From JAVJRN01 sp040218415 (lineage in GTDB: Bacteria > Bacteroidota > Bacteroidia > Cytophagales > Cyclobacteriaceae), in contig JAVJRN010000004.1 in assembly GCA_040218415.1 (NCBI GenBank), positions 1-45,408 on the forward strand: a DNA stretch of 45,408 nt, given 5' to 3'. The notes under the pieces are model-generated. The model was not told the DNA's origin. It saw nothing but the letters and a program-made list of their open reading frames with translations, and did not search any database. Position numbers and translations under genes: made by a program. Position 1 is the first letter of the stretch. Each line of letters opens with the position of its first letter. Below are positions 1-6,576 of this stretch, piece after piece.

Positions 1-81
1 ATTATTCAGCATACGCATTGCAGCTTTCCTGCTCGCAAGCCTTTCCTCAGATGAAAGTGTCCTAAAGTCTGTTTTGTTCAT
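1..81 (-). CDS. IS630-like transposase, N-terminal fragment cut by the window edge
   Basis: On the minus strand an ATG at 79-81 opens a frame of 27 codons that runs off the left edge. It begins MNKTDFRTLSSEERLASRKA and continues with AMRMLNN. The LSSEER..RKAAMRML pattern resembles the start of the helix-turn-helix region of IS630-family transposases in Bacteroidota. Only the N-terminus is visible, so the catalytic DDE domain cannot be judged and another HTH protein is possible. It points away from the cassette array, on the side where an integron integrase would be expected. Confidence 0.5.
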   Translation of the reverse strand, partial: MNKTDFRTLSSEERLASRKAAMRMLNN

Positions 82-402
82 AACGCAAAAATAAACAAAA
101 TTACCTATATTCTATAGCTTTATTACCGTCAAGTTAATAGTAAGATGTTTGATCCTGTAGCTGGCCATTCAAGAAGTGCGAATGGTTTAATGTAAATATG
201 AATGGATTATCTTTTGCTCTTTGATGCCTTCTCCATGGCCTGTGTCTCACAGAATTTCTTTCGGTAAAAGTTGATTAGTTTTGAATCAGGTCTGTGGGTT
301 GCAGAGCTTGGGTTATGCCTAATCCAAGTTTGATAAAAATTAAAAAATCCCTTAGATTAGTTTTGCTATAAGGTAAGTAAACACAATTGCGTTTGCTGAA
401 TT
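82..402. other. Non-coding leader between the transposase fragment and the first cassette
   Basis: About 320 bp with no convincing gene on either strand. It holds one copy of a 19-bp direct repeat (206-224) that recurs immediately after the last cassette, and the attI-like end at 381-412. A cassette promoter would be expected here in an integron, but I could not pick out a clear Bacteroidota-type -33/-7 pair. Confidence 0.5.
206..224 (+). repeat. 19-bp direct repeat, left copy
   Basis: The 19 bases attatcttttgctctttga occur here and identically at 5735-5753. The flanks of the two copies do not align. The pair brackets the whole left cassette array, so it may mark the ends of an inserted or deleted segment, but no recombinase recognising it is in view. 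Confidence 0.6.
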
Positions 403-412
403 GTTATGTATC
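381..412 (+). other. attI-like junction in front of the first cassette
   Basis: The first cassette starts at GTTATGTATC (403-412), the exact reverse complement of GATACATAAC at 923-932. The base pair before GTT is T, whereas every junction after an attC element here reads CGTT. A 6-bp inverted repeat, ACAATT and AATTGT, spaced by 10 bases, overlaps the GTT, which suits a simple tyrosine-recombinase site of attI type. Without an adjacent integrase gene this remains an inference. Confidence 0.45.
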
Positions 413-434
413 ATGCGATCTGATAAGATGAATT

Positions 435-920
435 ATGAACAAATTTTTGATAATTTCATTTTGGCTTCTTATAGTCACTGGTTGTAAGGAAGAGTCTCCG
501 AAACTAACCTTTGAACGGCAGACCTATAATGGTAAGGAGCTCCGAATGGACGGGTTCTACTATTCTGTTTCTTCCAATTTCGAAGGACCATTATATAATA
601 TATTTTTCTATTATAGATCAGGTATTTATAGATATGCAGGATCGTCAAATGATTCAACACATTTCGAACAGGAAGGTTGGTTGAACCCTAACTCACGTTT
701 GATTTGGGGATTATTTAAAGTTGATGGTCAGCAAATATTACGTGAACAATGGACGCCTGAAGACTCTTGGATTCATAGGGGAACAATTTTGAACGATACA
801 ACTTTTCAAATAAATGAACTACAAAGCTCAAGCGGCTCGGTTGTGAGATTCAAAGATGATGTATTTCATTTCGTTGAATTTTCTCCAAAACCAGATAGTA
901 TAACTAAGTATATCGAATAA
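435..920 (+). CDS. Cassette 1: putative lipoprotein of unknown function
   Basis: 161 residues. The N-terminus MNKFLIISFWLLIVTGCKEE is a lipoprotein signal with lipobox VTGC, so Cys17 should be lipidated and the mature protein anchored in the envelope. The rest is polar and rich in aromatic residues (repeated Y/F/W), suggesting a small beta-rich domain, but I recognise no family. The gene starts 32 bp inside the cassette and its TAA stop lies 3 bp before the attC pairing box, the tight packing usual for cassettes. It is the first cassette, so it would be closest to any cassette promoter. Confidence 0.75.
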   Translation: MNKFLIISFWLLIVTGCKEESPKLTFERQTYNGKELRMDGFYYSVSSNFEGPLYNIFFYYRSGIYRYAGSSNDSTHFEQEGWLNPNSRLIWGLFKVDGQQILREQWTPEDSWIHRGTILNDTTFQINELQSSSGSVVRFKDDVFHFVEFSPKPDSITKYIE

Positions 921-925
921 AAGAT

Positions 926-1158
926 ACATAACAAGCGCTAGCAGTTATGCGCCAAAGTGCCTCTCTGCTGGCTTTTGTGTCAACTTCACCATGAATCAGC
1001 TGCTGGGAAAAGGTGGTGCTTTCTACTTGGTGCATCTCGCAGGATTTTTCATCTTTCTGAACGCAGGTTACTTGATACTTTGGAAGCACCGGCAGATTCA
1101 TTAGTTTTATCGGAACTTGCTAAGCTCCGGGCGCACTCCTGCTAGCTTGGCGTTAGGC
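926..1158 (+). repeat. attC-like element 1 (after cassette 1)
   Basis: R'' is ACATAAC (926-932) and R' is GTTAGGC (1152-1158), matching RYYYAAC and GTTRRRY. The ends form imperfect inverted repeats: the GCTAGCAG..TGCGCC segment at the left pairs with GGCGCACTCCTGCTAGC at the right. The interior holds the shared AATCAGCTG / CGGCAGATT arms, GTGCTTTC / GGAAGCAC arms, and the conserved apical segment with GCAGGATTTTTC. It is 233 bp, against roughly 57-141 bp for classical attC sites. Confidence 0.8.
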
Positions 1159-1179
1159 TCCATTTGCGACAACTAAAAA

Positions 1180-1704
1180 ATGCACTGCTTTAACATCAAA
1201 TTTAACAGGTCAATACCCATAATTGGAACGGCTAAGTCAATCGACTTCTTTGACGAAAAGCAACTGGTTTATACCTGTCAAATATCAAGGTCGTCAAAAC
1301 GCAACGGCATTTTTGAACTTTACGACTCTAACAACTCATTAACTGCAACTGTAGAATTTCTAAATAAGTTAAGGGATGAATTTATAGTTCAAGATCATTT
1401 GAGCAAATTGATGTGGGAATACTCCATTCCAAGATCGAATGCTGTAATTAGCATAGCTCCTGAATATTGCTTTCTAAAAGCCAACGAAACAGAATTGAAA
1501 GTGCTCGATCAAAGCGATTGGAAATTAATTTTAGACGGCAATGAACGAATTGGTCGGCTGACTACTGAATCTGAGCATCCACTTAAATCCGCTAACTGGA
1601 AAATAATAATTGACAACAACCAATTTTCGACATTATTGAAGGCATTCGCGCTGGCCGTTGTAATTCAACACAAAGTATTCAAGATTTACGAACCAAACGA
1701 CTAG
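1180..1704 (+). CDS. Cassette 2: hypothetical protein
   Basis: 174 residues starting MHCFNIKFNRS, with no signal peptide or clear membrane span until a weakly hydrophobic stretch near the C-terminus (LLKAFALAVVIQHKVF). The alternating pattern of hydrophobic and polar residues suggests a mostly beta cytoplasmic protein. I recognise no family. The ATG lies 28 bp after the cassette start at 1152, and the stop at 1702-1704 precedes the attC pairing box by 4 bp. The end bases of this cassette pair with one mismatch (G opposite A), the only imperfect match in the array. Confidence 0.7.
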   Translation: MHCFNIKFNRSIPIIGTAKSIDFFDEKQLVYTCQISRSSKRNGIFELYDSNNSLTATVEFLNKLRDEFIVQDHLSKLMWEYSIPRSNAVISIAPEYCFLKANETELKVLDQSDWKLILDGNERIGRLTTESEHPLKSANWKIIIDNNQFSTLLKAFALAVVIQHKVFKIYEPND

Positions 1705-1711
1705 TACAGGA

Positions 1712-1942
1712 GCATAACAGGCGCTAGCGATTATATGCCAACTTAGTATTTTGCCAGTGTCGTACGACTCGACCATGAATCAGCCGCTGAGAAACAGAAG
1801 TGCTTCCTACATTCTTCTGAGTCCAGGATTTTTCTCTTTCTAAACGCAGTGGTTATTTGCTATTTTGGAAGCACCGGCTGATTTCACTATTTTACCTCTT
1901 TGAGCAGCTACCGGGCATACAATCGCTAGCTTGACGTTGACA
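1712..1942 (+). repeat. attC-like element 2 (after cassette 2)
   Basis: R'' is GCATAAC (1712-1718), and the R' box starts at GTTGACA (1936). This copy shows the fold best. The outer arms GCTAGCGATTATATGCC (1723-1739) and GGCATACAATCGCTAGC (1914-1930) pair over 17 positions with one non-Watson-Crick pair. The inner arms AATCAGCCG (1778-1786) and CGGCTGATT (1875-1883) pair perfectly, as do GTGCTTCC (1800-1807) and GGAAGCAC (1867-1874). R' departs from GTTRRRY at one base. Confidence 0.82.
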
Positions 1943-1969
1943 GCAATTACCAAGACCTAGATTCCAAAG

Positions 1970-2386
1970 ATGAGATATTTGATGCTAATTCTGATAACAA
2001 TCTGCTTTCTGAGCTGTGAACAACCAACTAGCATCTCAACTCTTCCAAACAGGACGTTAACATACTCTGAACTTCCAGAGCAAGTCAAAGACATGTTTTT
2101 GAACGCGAAGAATTACTCCGAAACTCCCAATCAAACTCTATTAATTGTCTACGAGAACTCAGAGCGCTATACCTTGACAACTGAAACTACTGGCCCATTT
2201 ACTGACTATCATATCATCCATGACCGAAAGGCAGATACCCGATACAAAGTCCCATACGGTAACGCCTTTCCATACGTAATTTACGAGAACGAACTTTTCA
2301 TTGCCGATAGATTCAATGTTGCCAATTCATCAGAAGCTCTAGAAGCTAACTACGAAACTTTTACATTATCCAAATCCAACAAATAA
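1970..2386 (+). CDS. Cassette 3: putative lipoprotein of unknown function
   Basis: 138 residues. MRYLMLILITICFLSCEQPT is a lipoprotein signal with lipobox FLSC, so Cys16 is the likely lipidated residue. The mature part is acidic to neutral with no recognised domain. The gene begins 34 bp after the cassette start at 1936 and ends 7 bp before the pairing box GCTGTCAAC at 2394-2402, which complements the cassette start perfectly. Function unknown. An envelope location is the only inference the sequence allows. Confidence 0.72.
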   Translation: MRYLMLILITICFLSCEQPTSISTLPNRTLTYSELPEQVKDMFLNAKNYSETPNQTLLIVYENSERYTLTTETTGPFTDYHIIHDRKADTRYKVPYGNAFPYVIYENELFIADRFNVANSSEALEANYETFTLSKSNK

Positions 2387-2395
2387 GAAAAAAGC

Positions 2396-2628
2396 TGTCA
2401 ACAAGCGATATAGCGAATGGCCAAACTGCCTATCTGATATTTTAGTGCAACTCGATCGTGAATCTGCCCATTCTGCTGGTTTTTGTGCTTCTAGCCACTT
2501 TTTCCTTTCTGGATTTAGACTTGCGGTACGCAGTGCTTCGTGGTTGCCGTTGTAGGTGTTGGGCAGTTTCACTATTTTACTGCTTTTTACAAACGGATGT
2601 GGCCACTCGCTATATCTGATCGTTATCG
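2396..2628 (+). repeat. attC-like element 3 (after cassette 3)
   Basis: R'' is TGTCAAC (2396-2402) and R' is GTTATCG (2622-2628). The outer arms GATATAGCGAATGGCC (2407-2422) and GGCCACTCGCTATATC (2601-2616) pair over 16 positions with one wobble-type difference. Their sequence differs completely from elements 1 and 2, so the pairing is kept while the bases change. The inner arms AATCTGCCC (2461-2469) and GGGCAG (2561-2566) again covary with the other copies. Confidence 0.82.
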
Positions 2629-2646
2629 ACCATCGGCACATCGCAT

Positions 2647-3254
2647 ATGGAGTACTTATACATCATCGCTTTCCTTTTGCTTAGCTGCTCTCCTTCAAAA
2701 AATTCGGATAACAACATTCTGAATTCCAAGAACTATGGAAGATACATTTTTGCTAAAGGAAACACCTTCTATTCCGGAATGAAGATTGATGAATATTCAA
2801 CTCTGCCAAAGATCGACCCTGCGAATATGTACGGCTTATATTTTCACTTTGCTGATCTAACTGGGAACTCATTGAACCTGATCCGAACTTTGGTAACTAT
2901 CAATTCTACAATTTGGCCTAATGGTTCCTTGGATACGGTGAAGAGGATACCAATTATGCAGATGAATCATTAATTGTGCTAACTAACAAGGAGAACGGAG
3001 AACCGCAATTTGTAGGAATAGTGGGATTCCAAGCAGATTTGTCAACTGACGCCATTCTTTTAATCAAGAACACAGGCGAACGGTACATAATGGACGTTCC
3101 CAGCATAGAAACAACCCAAATTGATACTGATCCAACTTTTGACATTTACGAATTCTTAAATGAACAGGGATTAGTAGAACGAAATTTTGAATCTATTAGC
3201 AAAGAAACTGCTTCAATGACTTTTTTCGTAGAACAGGTCGATAACATTCGCTAG
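2647..3254 (+). pseudogene. Cassette 4: frameshifted lipoprotein-like gene
   Basis: The 5' part (2647-2973) starts MEYLYIIAFLLLSCSPSKNS, a lipoprotein signal with lipobox LLSC. The 3' part continues in another frame as far as the stop at 3252-3254. Between about 2855 and 2940 the second frame reads sensibly (EPDPNFGNYQFYNLA, then a TAA at 2919-2921, then GEEDTNYADESLIV). The simplest reading is one frameshift plus one nonsense codon in a gene of about 200 residues. A sequencing error cannot be excluded for the frameshift but would not explain the stop. The last codons overlap the attC pairing box. Function unknown. Confidence 0.65.
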
Positions 3255-3470
3255 CACGAATGCGCCAACTGTCAATTTACAGGCTTCAGTGCGAACATAA
3301 CCATGAATCAGCCGCTGAGGAAGGTCTGTGCTTTCTACTGACTTCAGCTTGCAGGATTTTTTATCTTTCTGTACGCAGTGCATTCTGATACTTTGGAAGC
3401 ACCGGCAAATTTCACTATTTTGCTACTTCGATCTAAGTGTGAGCACACACCTCAGACATGGACGTTAGAG
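3239..3470 (+). repeat. attC-like element 4 (after cassette 4), partly decayed
   Basis: R'' is CGATAAC (3239-3245) and the R' box starts at GTTAGAG (3464). The cassette end bases still pair perfectly (2622-2631 with 3236-3245) and the interior matches the family (AATCAGCCG, GTGCTTTC, GCAGGATTTTTT). However, the outer arms, GCTAGCACGAATGCGCC and GAGCACACACCTCAGACATGG, pair poorly. This is the only element with weak outer arms, and it belongs to the cassette with the broken gene. Confidence 0.75.
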
Positions 3471-3490
3471 ACAATTGAGGAAAGTATAAA

Positions 3491-3919
3491 TTGAGCATTT
3501 CAGATAGATTCAGAAACTACATTAGGGCGACATTCATTTACGTGCTATCGCTGCTTGCATCAATTCTATTAATTCATCTTGCTAATACATATGGAAATCG
3601 CCTATTAACCCTGATAACTGGTGCCTTACTCATTATAGTAATGATTAAGTTTCCGATAGATATGGGATTAAGAATAGTTAAGCCTCAAAGTTTTGGTCAA
3701 TACCTGAAGATAGGAACAGTCATTGTAATTTGGTGTGTATTGCTCATTCTAAAGGTTGATGTAAATGAATCAACTAACCTACATTCATTCAACAGAATTA
3801 GTGAATCAAGAAGGCTTCTACATTATTTATTTTTCAGCATATGGTCTTTGATATTAATATGGGAAACAACTATTCAAATTGGTAACTTCATCTCAAAGGA
3901 AGTCTCTAACAAACGATGA
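3491..3919 (+). CDS. Cassette 5: small membrane protein, TTG start
   Basis: 142 residues with about four hydrophobic segments (roughly residues 12-30, 35-52, 70-88 and 112-130), so probably an integral inner-membrane protein. I recognise no family. The frame opens with TTG at 3491, preceded by GAGG at 3477-3480, an unusual start. No in-frame ATG lies near the cassette start at 3464 and the first hydrophobic segment begins soon after, so TTG is preferred. The stop at 3917-3919 overlaps the attC, past its R'' box, as happens in compact cassettes. Confidence 0.65.
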   Translation: MSISDRFRNYIRATFIYVLSLLASILLIHLANTYGNRLLTLITGALLIIVMIKFPIDMGLRIVKPQSFGQYLKIGTVIVIWCVLLILKVDVNESTNLHSFNRISESRRLLHYLFFSIWSLILIWETTIQIGNFISKEVSNKR

Positions 3920-4140
3920 TGGCGCATGGCCTTACTTAGCCATCTGCCAAGTGCCTGCTAAACATCCCGCTTATCTGCCGCCAAGAGACTGAAGTGCTTT
4001 ATACTACCTTCTTCTCGTAGGAGTTTTTTATCTGGAATGGCGCAGTGTGTATCTGATCCTTTGAATGCACCGGCAGATAAGCTACTTTTATCGGTATTAA
4101 ACAAGCTCGGAGGCCACAGCGCCATATCTGATCGTTATGG
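3904..4140 (+). repeat. attC-like element 5 (after cassette 5)
   Basis: R'' is CTCTAAC (3904-3910) and R' is GTTATGG (4134-4140). The outer arms built on GATGATGGCGCATGGCC pair with GGCCACAGCGCCATATC. The inner arms CTTATCTGCCG (3970-3980) and CGGCAGATAAG (4071-4081) are perfectly complementary over 11 bp, with a sequence different from other copies. It is nearly identical to element 6 across its length, which indicates a recent duplication of the site or exchange between cassettes. Confidence 0.82.
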
Positions 4141-4160
4141 GCTATTGCTGCAACTTGCCA

Positions 4161-4913
4161 ATGAACCAAATAAAATTCATCTTCCTATTACTGCTTTTAT
4201 GCGGCTGTTCTCAACAACCTACCGAACCAACATTTCAGGGAAATTCATTTGTACTCGGACAATGGGAAACGAAGAACAAAGGTTTGCCACACTGGATTAT
4301 GTTTGACTCCTTAAATAACTTTTATCGTTGGGGTTTTAATGAGGAAATGCCTACCATCCCAGAAGCTAAATTCATTGTTCACGACACCATAATAACCTTT
4401 AAATACCCTCCAACTTATCGTATACACCCACCAACAAGTTACGACTCAGTAACCCATCAAATGAAACTCAAGCGAATTGGTGAGAACTCATTTCAACTTT
4501 TGCACCTAGTCGATTCCGGCCTAACAATAGTACAATCATCACCAGAATACATATATGAGAGGTCTGAATACAAAGGCTCTTGCTTTGCGGAAGTTTACAT
4601 CTATTATTTAACAGAGAAAGAGAAGGATTCTCTAGTCAACTCGGGGATATCCGAAGCACAGAACGAGTGGGACACTAACATGAGGAACTTCGAAGAACTA
4701 ATTTATGCATTTGAATACTCCCTCATACCTTCCTTTCATGTTGACTCTTCCTATATCGTAACCAGAGACACTGTGTATGATAAATTTACAATCGGCAATT
4801 ATGGTGTTATTTATTATCGAAATGATAGTACTTGGATAAGAACAAGCATCCCTACTTATCAACAATTGGAATCTGAATTCAAAAAATTTTTCCCATTTGT
4901 AAACCTCTATTAA
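4161..4913 (+). CDS. Cassette 6: putative lipoprotein of unknown function
   Basis: About 250 residues from the ATG at 4161 (MNQIKFIFLLLLLCGCSQQP). An in-frame ATG at 4137 lies inside the R' box, so translation could begin there, but the 4161 start gives a clean lipoprotein signal with lipobox LCGC. The mature part is rich in aromatic and charged residues, with YYRNDSTW-type motifs, and resembles other Bacteroidota surface lipoproteins without matching a family I know. The stop falls 4 bp before the pairing box GCCCATAAC (4918-4926). Confidence 0.72.
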   Translation: MNQIKFIFLLLLLCGCSQQPTEPTFQGNSFVLGQWETKNKGLPHWIMFDSLNNFYRWGFNEEMPTIPEAKFIVHDTIITFKYPPTYRIHPPTSYDSVTHQMKLKRIGENSFQLLHLVDSGLTIVQSSPEYIYERSEYKGSCFAEVYIYYLTEKEKDSLVNSGISEAQNEWDTNMRNFEELIYAFEYSLIPSFHVDSSYIVTRDTVYDKFTIGNYGVIYYRNDSTWIRTSIPTYQQLESEFKKFFPFVNLY

Positions 4914-4919
4914 ACAGCC

Positions 4920-5154
4920 CATAACAAACGATGATGGCGCATGGCCTTACTTGTCATCTGCCAAGTGTCTGCTAAATATCCCGCTTATATGCCCCCAAGT
5001 AACTGATGTGCTTTCTACCTTCTTCTACTCGTGGGAGATTTTTATCTGGAATGGCGCAGTGTGTATCTGATCCTTTGAATGCACCGGCAGATAAGCTACT
5101 TTTATCGGTATTAAACAAGCTCGGAGGCCACAGCGCCATATCTGAACGTTAAAA
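4920..5154 (+). repeat. attC-like element 6 (after cassette 6)
   Basis: R'' is CCATAAC (4920-4926), and R' is GTTAAAA (5148-5154). The body is almost the same as element 5, with a handful of substitutions such as TATATGCCC for TATCTGCCG in one inner arm. Its 5' pairing box complements the start of cassette 6 perfectly. The bases after the R' GTT belong to cassette 7, whose own downstream partner is missing. Confidence 0.8.
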
Positions 5155-5172
5155 GTCATTGCAGAACCGCAT

Positions 5173-5733
5173 ATGAAATTTGATCCAGAAGTATACAAGA
5201 ATTTCGGAAGATGGCGAATCATCTTTGGAACTTCCGTTTTTTGGATATTTGGACTGATTTTCGTCTACGTCTCATTCGATTCTAGAAATGATTACGGAGT
5301 GACCTCTGGAAAAGTAGCTGAATCAGGTAATACAACTTACAAAGGAGTTAAGGTTACAAATCATATATATATCATAAAACTCTCCAATCGCCAACAGCCT
5401 TTTGCAATAGGAACCAATACAGAGTGGGTTCCAATTTTGGACGAATCCTTTAAAGGGGTTCAAGTTGATGATTTCATTCAAGTAACATTTGAAGAGAATT
5501 GGGCAACCAACAATGAACCGGTTAATATGATGGTACGTGAAATCAGAAAAGAAAATCAGGTACTTTACGATAGTATGCCAACTGGTGAACTTTGGAACGG
5601 TCGAATGAAGCTAGGGCTTGGCAGTATTGGAGTAGGATTAATTCCAATGCTAATTCTTGTTTTATTCGAACGTAAATACAGAGAGCATAAACGACTTACA
5701 ACAACTACAGATTCGTGTGGTCTGCACGACTAG
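5173..5733 (+). CDS. Cassette 7: membrane protein with two flanking membrane segments
   Basis: 186 residues. One hydrophobic segment lies at about residues 17-36 and another at about 148-168, with a polar loop of some 110 residues between them containing SGKVAESGNTTYKGVKVT and later VDDFIQVTFEENW. This topology and loop resemble DUF3592-type membrane proteins, a tentative match. The gene starts 25 bp into its cassette. No attC follows: the expected pairing box (GACTTTTAAC) is absent and the 19-bp repeat begins one base after the stop codon. Confidence 0.65.
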   Translation: MKFDPEVYKNFGRWRIIFGTSVFWIFGLIFVYVSFDSRNDYGVTSGKVAESGNTTYKGVKVTNHIYIIKLSNRQQPFAIGTNTEWVPILDESFKGVQVDDFIQVTFEENWATNNEPVNMMVREIRKENQVLYDSMPTGELWNGRMKLGLGSIGVGLIPMLILVLFERKYREHKRLTTTTDSCGLHD

Positions 5734-5734
5734 T

Positions 5735-5753
5735 ATTATCTTTTGCTCTTTGA
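5735..5753 (+). repeat. 19-bp direct repeat, right copy
   Basis: Identical to 206-224. It sits one base after the stop codon of the last cassette gene, exactly where that cassette's attC should begin. The cassette's 3' end may therefore have been lost by recombination or deletion involving this sequence. Confidence 0.6.
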
Positions 5754-5788
5754 CGCTGTTGAGCACTGATAAACTCTAGCATGGAAAG

Positions 5789-6271
5789 TTATTTTTTAAT
5801 GAGCCGATTTAAAGCAAGTGCATATTCATTGACTCGGTCAGCTAAAACTTCTTCAGAATGGTCCGTATCCAGATGAACTTTGGTGCCATCGTCTAATTTC
5901 ATAAAAGCTTTGTAGATACGATCTTGGAATTTTTTACCAATGCCACTGGAGTAGCGGTAGACTGTTTTAGAGACTAATACTTCATTGATATAAATTTTTT
6001 CGATCTTATTCATTTGAACTGGCTGCCCTTTTTTCTGTCCTAGAAACCAAGTATACTTCATGTAAGATGAATTTTCTACATCGATGAGTAATCCATACCT
6101 GGTGGTAAACATGATGAAGGTAAGTAGTGTGAAAACTGCCAGCAAAATAAGTTTAATCACCATAGCTCCCCCAATGGCCAAGCTCATCAAAGTGCCAAAA
6201 ATCAGGATCAATCCAAATGCTTTAAAATTGATCGTGAAATAGTATTCTTGTTTGATATCCAAATTGTCCAT
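5789..6271 (-). CDS. Membrane protein with a PH-like cytoplasmic domain
   Basis: About 160 residues from the ATG at 6269-6271 (MDNLDIKQEYYF). Two hydrophobic segments near residues 14-50 form a hairpin, and the remainder is a soluble domain with FLGQKKGQPVQMNKIEKIYI and MKLDDGTKVHLDTDHSEE, resembling bacterial PH-type membrane proteins. A longer frame reaches 6322 but would overlap the upstream gene. The chosen start lies 5 bp after that gene's stop. Likely co-transcribed with the small membrane protein upstream. Function unknown. Confidence 0.6.
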   Translation of the reverse strand: MDNLDIKQEYYFTINFKAFGLILIFGTLMSLAIGGAMVIKLILLAVFTLLTFIMFTTRYGLLIDVENSSYMKYTWFLGQKKGQPVQMNKIEKIYINEVLVSKTVYRYSSGIGKKFQDRIYKAFMKLDDGTKVHLDTDHSEEVLADRVNEYALALNRLIKK

Positions 6272-6276
6272 GAGCC

Positions 6277-6510
6277 TTAAAATAGTTTTCTGATGAATGC
6301 GACGAGAGATACGACTGCCCAAACTCCCTCCAAAACTACAAAAGGCAAATAATCGAGCAAGATGGATGCAGTACAGGCCATCATGGCGCCCAAAAGATTT
6401 AAACCCAGATAGCGCAGATCATCCTTATCGATTGTGCCAATCGTATTGAGAAAATACGCCAATAGAATTTGGAAGACTCCTATTGCTCCGATCCAGTCGA
6501 CATAGTTCAT
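6277..6510 (-). CDS. Small membrane protein, CBU_0592-like
   Basis: 77 residues, MNYVDWIGAIGVFQILLAYF at the start, with three hydrophobic segments. The order IG..GV..IL.AYFLN, then YLGLNLLGAM, then a final W-containing helix matches the CBU_0592-like small membrane protein family widespread in Bacteroidota and Proteobacteria. The role of the family is unknown. It is the first gene of a probable two-gene minus-strand unit with the PH-like membrane protein. Confidence 0.7.
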   Translation of the reverse strand: MNYVDWIGAIGVFQILLAYFLNTIGTIDKDDLRYLGLNLLGAMMACTASILLDYLPFVVLEGVWAVVSLVAFIRKLF

Positions 6511-6576
6511 CTAACAAATGTAAGACTTTCATGTCAAGTTGATTAAGGCTTTGCCTTTCCAAAGCAGTAAAGTGAA

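Larger units (their letters stand above)
403..5733 (+). mobile_element. Integron-type gene cassette array, seven cassettes, no integrase in view (CALIN-like)
   Basis: Cassette starts lie at 403, 1152, 1936, 2622, 3464, 4134 and 5148. Each of the first six contains one plus-strand gene followed by a 231-237-bp attC-like element. For each cassette the 9-10 bp from its GTT are the reverse complement of the 9-10 bp ending in AAC at its own attC: 403-412 with 923-932, 1936-1944 with 2394-2402, 2622-2631 with 3236-3245, 3464-3472 with 3902-3910, 4134-4142 with 4918-4926, all perfect, and 1152-1161 with 1709-1718 with one mismatch. This matches the integron rule that the bases after G/TT travel with the downstream cassette and pair with its R'' box. 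The seventh cassette has no attC. Confidence 0.85.

Noticed and set aside
904..1145. Small frames on both strands inside the first attC-like element (and similar frames in the others, e.g. 2366-2641 minus, 4037-4306 plus, 5025-5222 minus)
   Set aside because: They arise from the repeated element itself, are not conserved in frame between copies, and have no start or domain evidence.
926..5154. Reading the repeated elements as a CRISPR array
   Set aside because: Repeat units are over 230 bp and the spacers are full genes with their own start codons. The ends follow GTT/AAC pairing, not direct-repeat identity.
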